Of a stretch of DNA of 64,000 nt, positions 52,916 to 60,256 are shown piece by piece. The stretch spans positions 1 through 64,000 of the forward strand of contig JBCCHB010000025.1 in NCBI GenBank assembly GCA_039028975.1. Direction: 5' to 3'. A program made the position numbers and the translations under genes. The notes beneath the pieces are model-generated. The model had not been told where the DNA came from, made no database searches, and saw only the letters and a program-made list of their open reading frames with translations. How positions within the stretch are numbered: the first letter of the stretch is position 1; each line of letters opens with the position of its first letter. Source of the stretch: JAHBNG01 sp039028975 (lineage in GTDB: Bacteria; Chloroflexota; Anaerolineae; Caldilineales; Caldilineaceae).

Positions 52916-54421
52916 TTATATTCCTTCCAACTTCGCTACAACTCCAATGGTGCGGAATATGGTGTATAGATCGAGCCAAATCGACCAATAGCGTACGTAG
53001 TAAACATCATACTGTAATTTTATTTCGGCGTCTTTTTCCGTATTTCCATATGGGTAGTGGACCTGCGCCCACCCCGTTAAGCCTGGCTTGAAGATAAGGC
53101 GAGTTCGATAGTATGGAATCCGCTCCTGCAGTATCTCAACAAACTCTGGTCGTTCTGGCCTTGGCCCAACAATGCTCATATCACCTCTTAGAATATTGAA
53201 AATTTGAGGTAACTCGTCCAGGCGCGAAGGCCGTAAGATACGACCTACTCGGGTGATTCGGCTATCATTGGCACTTGCCCACTGGGGCTTACCCGCTTTT
53301 TCGGCATTAACCGTCATCGTGCGGAATTTACAGATGTAAAAGGGCTTCCCTGCCCGTCCACTGCGCTTTTGAAGATAAAAGATAGGGCCACCTGAATCAA
53401 GCCAAATTGCAAGAGCAATCAAGGGCAAAATGATAAGAAATAGGGGTGCGGCAAATAGGGTAAAAACAATATCGATCAAACGCTTCATGCCTAATTGAAA
53501 TCGATTCATTGATAGCTGCCCAACAGTGGCTTGTAGTGCCCAAGTTGGATCAATATGCTGAATTGGGATCCGCCGCATCAGTTTTTCATACAGATTGGCC
53601 ATCCATGTAACACGAATTCCATTAGCTTGGCAATCGATTAAGAGATCAACAGTCTCCTTGTCAGGTGTACTGTCTAAGGCAACGATAACCTCATGGATGT
53701 GAGGTGATTGAGTAAATTTTTCTAGATCCTTTACCTTGCCAACTAGCGGCTCGCATACCGTCTCGGATTCCTTGTCATGCTCCATGCTACTTGGTATAGA
53801 TTCGCGCAGATACCCGACAATTTCGTAGCGTAGGCTAGGCGCTAAACTAAGTGCATGGGCAATAGTCTGTGCCTGCTCTCCATTGCCTACAATCAGGATG
53901 CGATGGGGAATGGGCAGTACTTTGGACAAACGGATGTACGTGATCCGCCACAAGGCAATTAGAATGGAAGAGAATATCAGAAACTGTAGAAAGAAGATTC
54001 TGGGTAACGCATCGATGGGGGCGACAAAATAGACAAGTAGATAAATGATGAGGGCCAAGGTATCTACAATGGCCAGACGAGTCAGACACTGTGCCACATC
54101 ATAAGAGGAAGGAATATCATAGAGGTCATTGAGGCTGGCTAATATCCACCATCCACCAAGTAATGCAGGAAACCAATACCAATCACTTTGCATTCGCTCA
54201 GGGAAAGCACGCAGGAACCCCGTATCCGCTTGCCCCCAAAAAACAAACGCACCCCAAATCGCTAACGCCAGCAACAGGCTGTCTATTACAAACAGGACTA
54301 CCCGTCGCTCTGAGAAAGGTGTACGATACCCTTTGAATATGTTAATATAATCTAGGATAGAAAAAATTGCTTTGTGAGGAACCCACGGAAGTACTTCATG
54401 CTTGTGAGTACGATACGACAT
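52916..54421 (-). CDS. WbaP/WcaJ-type polyprenyl glycosylphosphotransferase (initiating, long form)
   Basis: A 501-residue initiating transferase. The N-terminal half has four membrane helices (about 38-165), followed by a CoA-binding-like domain (IPHRILIVGNGEQAQTIAHAL) and the catalytic domain with its own helix (LIDIVFTLFAAPLFLIILPLIALAIW), FYICKFRTMTVNAEKAGKP, LRPSRLDELPQIFNILRGDMSIVGPRPERPEFVEIL and KPGLTGWAQVHYPYG. It loads the first sugar on undecaprenyl phosphate. This is a second initiator in addition to the short one at 21798, and it begins the minus-strand gene series. Confidence 0.93.
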   Translation of the reverse strand: MSYRTHKHEVLPWVPHKAIFSILDYINIFKGYRTPFSERRVVLFVIDSLLLALAIWGAFVFWGQADTGFLRAFPERMQSDWYWFPALLGGWWILASLNDLYDIPSSYDVAQCLTRLAIVDTLALIIYLLVYFVAPIDALPRIFFLQFLIFSSILIALWRITYIRLSKVLPIPHRILIVGNGEQAQTIAHALSLAPSLRYEIVGYLRESIPSSMEHDKESETVCEPLVGKVKDLEKFTQSPHIHEVIVALDSTPDKETVDLLIDCQANGIRVTWMANLYEKLMRRIPIQHIDPTWALQATVGQLSMNRFQLGMKRLIDIVFTLFAAPLFLIILPLIALAIWLDSGGPIFYLQKRSGRAGKPFYICKFRTMTVNAEKAGKPQWASANDSRITRVGRILRPSRLDELPQIFNILRGDMSIVGPRPERPEFVEILQERIPYYRTRLIFKPGLTGWAQVHYPYGNTEKDAEIKLQYDVYYVRYWSIWLDLYTIFRTIGVVAKLEGI

Positions 54422-54518
54422 CCTGCTTTCTCCTAAGAACAGAGAGGGAAGCTACAATCTAGGAAGCAGCATGAGCGGTTTCGGGATCTATTAACAGCGA
54501 GTCACTGCTCAGCTCTTT

Positions 54519-54598
54519 TATACTCAGGTTTGTTATAGATGAGAGCAAATCCGACTACAATCATGCCGATTTGCTCTCACTCGTCAACCGTAGTATAT
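54519..54598 (+). repeat. Family 1-type hairpin element with a different stem, copy h
   Basis: It starts with the family 1 end TATACTCAGG and finishes CAACCGTAGTATA, but the inner stem is unrelated: GAGAGCAAATC pairs perfectly with GATTTGCTCTC. The ends are conserved while the stem sequence is replaced and complementarity is kept. It lies in the 1,164-base gap 54422-55585. Confidence 0.75.
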
Positions 54599-54962
54599 CT
54601 TTTAAATTTTGGAACTAAAGCTTGTAATAACTAAATAGTTTGAACTTCAGTTCTCCAAAAGAGCTACCATGTGAGCCTACCGCAACAATTACAGATAGCC
54701 AGATAATGCTGTTCCCGTGAAGACGAGACTTGTCCCTATGAAGATACATCCCTCTTTGGGATTCTTCAGACTGCTTCGAGCAAATCTTGGAACAAAATTT
54801 TACTGGCTGGTCATAGAAATTCACCATTTCTACAAGATATCCTACAAAGGATAGCCGGTGCCTCTATAGACTCGAAATGGCAGGTTGCGCTTTGCTGAAA
54901 ATAGAAGAGGACAACCACAACGTTAATTCTTACAACGAAGAAAAACTGCCTAACTTAATGAT
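54599..54962. other. Intergenic spacer between hairpin elements
   Basis: I see no coding region with recognisable product, no terminator and no RNA gene here. A minus-strand frame at 54615-54827 has no family resemblance. Confidence 0.4.
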
Positions 54963-55049
54963 ATATACTGCGGTTTGGGCATAGATGAAAACTCTGTACC
55001 AGGCTCAAGCAGCCCATCTTCTTTCTCATTTATACCAGGGCTGAGTATA
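54963..55049 (-). repeat. Family 1-type element, weakly paired copy i (inverted)
   Basis: It begins TATACTGCGG and ends GGGCTGAGTATA, the family ends in reverse orientation, but the interior is poorly complementary. It is best seen as a decayed or recombined copy. The following stretch to 55395 is AT-rich with no recognisable gene. Confidence 0.6.
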
Positions 55050-55395
55050 GTAATCAGAATACAGCGTAGCTTTACTCAAATAACTTCAACGGCTTGCTAT
55101 CGACAAAATATAAATCTATCCAATGTAAAAAGGGATAGATGCATACCTATCCCCCCGGGCATCTGGCAAATACGAGGGGATTCTTTACCATTAAGATATC
55201 AACTTACTCATCGGTGAGCATCTCGTATACCAAATTTTCTACTAGCTATTGTATTATTGAATATAGGTAGTAGAATGCTATAAGACCGCTATGAATGCTA
55301 CCTTATTTCATTATACACCAATTTTCAAATTTATGTAACTATCAAAAGCATATGAACTCAAAATTTTAAAAACTGTACTTTTTCAAGATGATTTG

Positions 55396-55484
55396 ACTAA
55401 AGTACGGTTGTGTTGAAAACGGTAGTTTCCTATGGCTTCTACCAGAGAAGGAGAACTACTGTTTTCAAACAGAGCTTACTATAG
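55396..55484 (-). repeat. Family 1 hairpin element, copy f (inverted)
   Basis: The stem GAAAACGGTAGTT pairs with AACTACTGTTTTC around a loop holding CTTCTACCAGAG, matching other family 1 loops in the same relative orientation. The end AGAGCTTACTATAG is a diverged GGAGCTGAGTATA. Confidence 0.75.
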
Positions 55485-55504
55485 GTACAACCTTGCTTTA
55501 GTAC

Positions 55505-55588
55505 ATACACTCAGTTCTGTTTGAAAACTCGTGTTTCTGGTTAACACCAGTCGGTAGCCATTCGCGTTTTCAAAACAACCATAGTTTA
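55505..55588 (+). repeat. Family 1 hairpin element, copy g, touching the glnA stop
   Basis: It begins ACACTCAGTTCTGTTTGAAAAC and ends GTTTTCAAAACAACCATAGTTTA. The short stem pairs GAAAACTCG with CGCGTTTTC. Its last three bases form the stop codon of the glutamine synthetase gene on the minus strand, so the element abuts or replaced the original gene end. Confidence 0.7.
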
Positions 55589-56932
55589 GTAGATTTCAAT
55601 GTACCGATCCAATTCCCACTTTGTAACATAGAGACGATACTGCTCCCACTCTAGGGTCTTTGCCTCTAAATACCGCTCGAAGATATGTTGCCCTAAAGCA
55701 TCCTGAATGACTTGATCGCGTCTTAGCTCCTCAATTGCCATGCCAAGATCTCCTGGTAACACCCCAAGCCCCGAACGAGCGCCATCTACTTGGTAAAGAT
55801 CTTCTTCTGAAGGAGGGGGTGGGACCAGCCGTTTTTCGATACCATCAAGTCCGGTGGCAAGCATAACCGAGAAACTCAGATACGGGTTTGTGGTTGGGTC
55901 AGGGCAGCGAAGCTCGCATCGGGTGCTGTTTGGGCGGCCGGCACTTGCCCTCGGGATGCGGATTAGAGCGCTTCGATTCGTTCTTCCCCACGACAGGTAA
56001 ACCGGTGCCTCATACCCTGGAACCAGCCGTTTATAACTATTCACTAGCGGGGCCACAATAGGCGTCATCCCTTTGGCGTGAACCAACTGTCCAGCGATGA
56101 ATTGAAGGGCAATTTCACTTAGCCCATATTCATTTTCCTCATCATACATAGCCGTTTCATTAGAGGCCATGCTCCAAAGGCTCTGATGGATATGCATCCC
56201 CGAACCATTCACTCCTGCAATAGGTTTGGGCATAAATGTGCAGTGAAGGCCATTTTTCTGCGCAATTGCCTTTAGCGTATTCCGCATTGTTACAATATTA
56301 TCGGCGATTTTAACGGCAGCCCCATACTCCATATCAATTTCATTCTGTCCATTGGCTACTTCGTGATGAGAAGCCGTTACCTTGATTCCTTGCGCCTGCA
56401 GTGCGTCGACCATCTGGCGACGAGTATTCAACGCTAAGTCCGTACTAGTATCAAAATATCCGGCATTATCATGAGGAACAAGTGGAATCAAAGAGCCATC
56501 GGAATGGGGGCGGAAAAGGAAAAACTCTAGTTCAGGCCCTACACGATAATCCAATCCCAGACTTGCCGCGCGTTCAACCTGCATCTTCAATATATAGCGA
56601 GGATCACCAGCGAAGGGTTCCCCATCTGGCGTAAAAATATCGCAAGTAACCTGGGCTGTAGAAAGCTCCAATTCCCAAGGAATTGCTACAAAGGTTGACA
56701 GATCAGGCTTGAGATACATATCACTTTCAGCAATGCGTGCAAACCCCTCAATGGAACTACCATCAAACCAGATCCCATACTCTATCGCCCGCTGCCAATG
56801 TTCAGTAGGGATAGTGACCTGCTTATTAATACCAATAATGTCACTAAATTGTAAACGAATGAATCGGATATCGTTGCGACGAATAACCTCCTCAACGCGT
56901 TCCAACTCAGTAGAATCATATTCCACATTCAT
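55586..56932 (-). CDS. glnA: Glutamine synthetase, type I (GSI-alpha-like)
   Basis: A 448-residue enzyme making glutamine from glutamate, ammonia and ATP. Visible motifs are WFDGSSIEGFARIAESDMYL, GPELEFFLF, NGQNEIDMEYGAA, NGSGMHIHQSLW, APVYLSWGRTNRSALIRIP and ELRCPDPTTNPYLSFSVMLATGLDGIE. The length and absence of an adenylylation-site NLYDLPPE indicate the shorter GSI-alpha class. Arg66 in EGFARI matches the Arg that mediates feedback inhibition in Bacillus GlnA. No glnR or P-II gene is adjacent. The 3' end meets a hairpin element. Confidence 0.95.
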   Translation of the reverse strand: MNVEYDSTELERVEEVIRRNDIRFIRLQFSDIIGINKQVTIPTEHWQRAIEYGIWFDGSSIEGFARIAESDMYLKPDLSTFVAIPWELELSTAQVTCDIFTPDGEPFAGDPRYILKMQVERAASLGLDYRVGPELEFFLFRPHSDGSLIPLVPHDNAGYFDTSTDLALNTRRQMVDALQAQGIKVTASHHEVANGQNEIDMEYGAAVKIADNIVTMRNTLKAIAQKNGLHCTFMPKPIAGVNGSGMHIHQSLWSMASNETAMYDEENEYGLSEIALQFIAGQLVHAKGMTPIVAPLVNSYKRLVPGYEAPVYLSWGRTNRSALIRIPRASAGRPNSTRCELRCPDPTTNPYLSFSVMLATGLDGIEKRLVPPPPSEEDLYQVDGARSGLGVLPGDLGMAIEELRRDQVIQDALGQHIFERYLEAKTLEWEQYRLYVTKWELDRYIEIY

Positions 56933-57184
56933 ATGTGAGGGTATCTCCTAGGACCGATGAGCTTTTGGAAACGAGAATGAAATAACTTTGCCATTTGACT
57001 GGGCCACACCCAAGCCAAACGAGCAAGTTATTCGCCACTCATTCCTTAATATCACGGATGAAGCCAATTTAGATTAGTTTATCAATTAAATTATAAATGT
57101 AAAAGAGCAATTATGATGAAATTCACTACTAGTCAATCTGTGCATCTTGCACAAGGTTTGTGAAACGGGCAAATGGCATATTCT

Positions 57185-58348
57185 TTACACCCCCAGAATA
57201 TGAGTGACAATTGTTGCGCCACTTCCACCTATATTTTGAGCCATACCTATTTTGGCATTCTGAACCTGATTCTCGCCCGCTATGCCACCAAGCTGTTGAC
57301 AAAGTTCTACAATTTGGTAGACACCTGTCGCCCCGACAGGATGTCCTCGGCTTTTCAGGCCACCCATTGTGCTTATGGGTAGCTGACCTTCTAGGCTAAT
57401 CATCTCATCCTGTGCCATGCGCCAGCCTTCTCCCCGCTGGGCAAACCCCGTGGCTTCTAGACTTAAGGCGCTCATGATCGAAAACGCATCATGGACCTCG
57501 AAAATATCAATATCAGCTGGCGTTATACCGCCCTGGACATAGGCTTTCTGGCTGCTAATATACGCGGCCTCCAAGAAGAGCGGATCTTTCCGATCGTGAA
57601 CGGCTAGTGTATCGGTGGCACTGGCGCTAGATAGGATCTGTACGGCCCCCCTATGATGCCCCGTTGTATAGTCGGCAACCCGATCAGAGGAGACAAGCAC
57701 CACTGCGGCTGCGCCATCACAAATTGGGCTACTGTCCATAATTGAGATTGGCGATGCGATGATAGGTGCCCTGGTGTAGTGTTCAACCGTGATTGGATCC
57801 TGAAACATAGCATTTGGATTTCGGGCACCATTTTGATGGGCGTTGATGCTGAATCCGGCAAAACCATCAAGCGGGACATCGTATTCATGCATATATCTCT
57901 GCATGATCAACGCGTTTAACCCAACAAAACTTACGCCATGCAATGCTTCATATTCAGCATCGGCCGCCGAAGCCAGCCCAGCCGTCGTGTCTTTGCCTAC
58001 CGTATCCGTCATTTTTTCGACACCAGCAACAATGACCACATCATGCATCCCGCTTGCCACAGCCATGGAGCCAATTCGCAGCGCAGCGGCACCACTACCA
58101 CATGCGGCTTCTACTTTGGCTGCTTCGATCCCGCGTAACCCGCAAAAATCGGCAATCAGCGTTGCCAGATGCTCTTGCCCCAGCAGATCACCCGATAGCA
58201 TGTTGCCTACAAAAAGAGCGCCCGCGTGTTCAATGCCAGCATCCATCATGGCGGCCGAGATGGCATCGTAAGCAATATGGCGTATGGAACGGTCCCATAG
58301 TTCGCCCACTCTCGATTGGCCAATTCCAATTATCGACACGTTTCGCAT
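57185..58348 (-). CDS. Thiolase-like acyl-CoA acetyltransferase (SCP-x/nonspecific lipid-transfer type)
   Basis: A 387-residue thiolase-fold protein. The nucleophile is Cys83 in KVEAACGSGAAALRIG. The other active-site blocks are FEVHDAFSIMSALSLEATG and GGLKSRGHPVGATGVYQIVELCQQL. It has the compact form of SCP-x/acetyl-CoA acetyltransferase-like proteins that usually pair with a DUF35 OB-fold protein, but no DUF35 gene is adjacent. Its reaction could be thiolytic cleavage or condensation of an acyl-CoA or sterol-like chain. The gap to glnA (56933-57184) contains no recognised feature. Confidence 0.9.
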   Translation of the reverse strand: MRNVSIIGIGQSRVGELWDRSIRHIAYDAISAAMMDAGIEHAGALFVGNMLSGDLLGQEHLATLIADFCGLRGIEAAKVEAACGSGAAALRIGSMAVASGMHDVVIVAGVEKMTDTVGKDTTAGLASAADAEYEALHGVSFVGLNALIMQRYMHEYDVPLDGFAGFSINAHQNGARNPNAMFQDPITVEHYTRAPIIASPISIMDSSPICDGAAAVVLVSSDRVADYTTGHHRGAVQILSSASATDTLAVHDRKDPLFLEAAYISSQKAYVQGGITPADIDIFEVHDAFSIMSALSLEATGFAQRGEGWRMAQDEMISLEGQLPISTMGGLKSRGHPVGATGVYQIVELCQQLGGIAGENQVQNAKIGMAQNIGGSGATIVTHILGV

Positions 58349-58376
58349 AAGCGGCTCCTGACTTCAAAGTTTCCCT

Positions 58377-58418
58377 ATTTCAGTATGGCTATTTCAGTAT
58401 GGCTATTTCAGTATATAG
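58377..58418. repeat. 14-bp tandem repeat across a stop codon
   Basis: TATTTCAGTATGGC occurs twice and is followed by a third partial copy, TATTTCAGTATATA. The copy nearest the regulator gene contains that gene's stop codon at 58403-58405. The others repeat the stop and last codons (CTGAAATAG on the minus strand) outside the gene. Confidence 0.9.
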
Positions 58419-59872
58419 TACGTGGTTTTCTTGCTGCCAACGCGAATTAGTAAGTTCTTGTTCACTAGATCGGCCAGGTCCCGACGGATGGTCTCTGCAC
58501 TTACATCAGGCACTAGGGCTTGGTAATCACCGTTGGTAATCCGCCCTTGCTCATGAACAAAGCGAATTGCCTGTTCCTGCCGGGGGGTTAGACCACCAGA
58601 ATGCCAAGGCTGTTTCTCTGGCTGGCTACCGACGATTTTCCCCCCAGCCGATTGGAGCGTAACCCGAAAACCTGCAGCTGTCTCTTCAAAGAGAGGCGCT
58701 TCTAGGCCATTTTCGTTCATTGTCGCGATCATTCTGTCAATACCATACCCCAGACGCTCTATATACCCCAAATCAGTTAAGACAGCCACAATGGCTTCAT
58801 TGCGGCTGTACCGTTCGTTCACAAGATTGTCTAGCGTTACATGGCCAGGAAGCCTTCCCGGGCTGTAGACCTCCATTCTATCGCTGAACATAAAGATGCG
58901 GATTCCTTCTCCGCGGATACTATAATCTCGATGGGCAATGGCATTAACGATAGCTTCGCGCACCACGGCAACGGGGTACTCAGTCGTCTCATCCCGGGAA
59001 AGACCATTTAGAGTCATCCCCCGCCGCATATTACTCACAATAAACGCTTCGGCTTGGCGAATCTGTTCCGGCAGCACACCCTGGATATCCTGGCGTACAA
59101 ATTCGTCTCCCATGCTCTCGCCTGCATAGCGTACGCAGATGATCTCTGCACTGCGCACAATCTGCTGCGGATCCTGGCCGAATAGTAGAATACCAGCCAT
59201 AGTTGGCATTGCCATCCTATCCGAATCTTGCCCCTGGTCTTCCAAAACCTCATCCGCTGGGCTTTCGCTTGCACCCTCTGCTAAACATCCCTTTGAAATA
59301 AGTAATTGAACCGTATCCTCATCCGGGGCAGCCTCGATCTGATGGAGATAGCGCTCTACTCGGCGACTATCCAGATAATGGATGGTTGTTCCATCCGCTG
59401 GGATGGACTCAAAGCCAGAATCACCCCGCTCCAATAGCAGGCTGCGTAATTCATTCGGTTGTAAGGAACGGTTTTTGGTGCTGGTGCGGGCCAGATAGCG
59501 ACCTTGAGTGCTATAAAGATGAGGCAACCCCGGAGGAACGGTAAGGACTATCACGTCACCACGCCCCCAAGCCCCAGGCGTCAGCTCAAAAGTCTGTGGG
59601 CTAGGTAGAATTAGAGGCGGCTCCGTCTGAAGCATAGCATTCGCCGCGGTTTCTCGAACTCTGTTAATATCCACACTCTCTTGGATGACGCCACGCTTGT
59701 TTACGCCCAGCACCAAGATACCGCCGTTGGTATTGGCCATAGCGGTTAGTGTTTCAGCCACCGAGCGGATTGATGCATTATCGGCAAAAAATGCAGTCCG
59801 TTCATTTTGGCCGGATTGCAATCTGGCGGTCAATTCCTCTTCAGAGATCGTCGAATGTCTACGAATGTTCAT
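58403..59872 (-). CDS. AlbA_2 (Schlafen-like) domain transcriptional regulator with HATPase_c_4-type domain and HTH
   Basis: A 489-residue protein. The N-terminal AlbA_2 domain (about 10-150) has SVAETLTAMANTNGGILVLGVNKRGVI and GRYLARTSTKNRSLQPNEL. The central HATPase_c_4-type region (about 280-400) has YPVAVVREAIVNAIAHRDYSIRGEGIRIFMFSDRMEVYSPGRLPGHVTLDNL and LGYGIDRMI. The C-terminal winged helix (430-489) ends with TNGDYQALVPDVSAETIRRDLADLVNKNLLIRVG. The first AlbA_2 strand (ERTAFFAD) departs from the usual E-F-K. Such proteins are DNA-binding regulators whose ligands are mostly unknown. Confidence 0.9.
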   Translation of the reverse strand: MNIRRHSTISEEELTARLQSGQNERTAFFADNASIRSVAETLTAMANTNGGILVLGVNKRGVIQESVDINRVRETAANAMLQTEPPLILPSPQTFELTPGAWGRGDVIVLTVPPGLPHLYSTQGRYLARTSTKNRSLQPNELRSLLLERGDSGFESIPADGTTIHYLDSRRVERYLHQIEAAPDEDTVQLLISKGCLAEGASESPADEVLEDQGQDSDRMAMPTMAGILLFGQDPQQIVRSAEIICVRYAGESMGDEFVRQDIQGVLPEQIRQAEAFIVSNMRRGMTLNGLSRDETTEYPVAVVREAIVNAIAHRDYSIRGEGIRIFMFSDRMEVYSPGRLPGHVTLDNLVNERYSRNEAIVAVLTDLGYIERLGYGIDRMIATMNENGLEAPLFEETAAGFRVTLQSAGGKIVGSQPEKQPWHSGGLTPRQEQAIRFVHEQGRITNGDYQALVPDVSAETIRRDLADLVNKNLLIRVGSKKTTYYILK

Positions 59873-60256
59873 ATGGTTTGGTAATCCTATTACCCCATAT
59901 TACTTCACAAGTTACCCCGTCAGCAATTCTCGGAGCTTTATGTCAATTGAATCGGATATAACCCATAATAGTGGCGTGGCAAGATGAAATTATCACACAC
60001 CTTATGACGTGAACCTATTCATCTCTCGGTTTCCTCGGGATCTGTGGCTTGCAAGTCCCAGATTTCTCCTCGTCGCTCCCTTCGGCTCCGCTCAGGGCAG
60101 GCTCAGAAATGACACGGTCGGGGATACTTTCACATTACTATCTATAGTGGCATATGTGACTATACCCAATTTTGAAGTAAAATTTGTATGTACCCTATGC
60201 CCTATGTCACTCGAGAAGCTGGATGTGCAGTTTCCCCGCCAAGTTATCCCGCAAAA
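59873..60256. other. Intergenic region with dispersed-repeat-like sequence
   Basis: This 384-base gap has no gene. At about 60070-60112 it contains CTCCCTTCGGCTCCGCTCAG followed by GGCAGGCTCAGAAATGACA, a kind of sequence often seen as dispersed spacer repeats in genomes. Two related motifs, ACTTCACAAGTTACC and ATTACCTCACAAATTG, lie at its ends. Confidence 0.4.

Noticed and set aside
54615..54827. Minus-strand frame in the large gap left of glnA
   Set aside because: There is no ribosome site or motif and it lies among hairpin elements; treated as non-coding.
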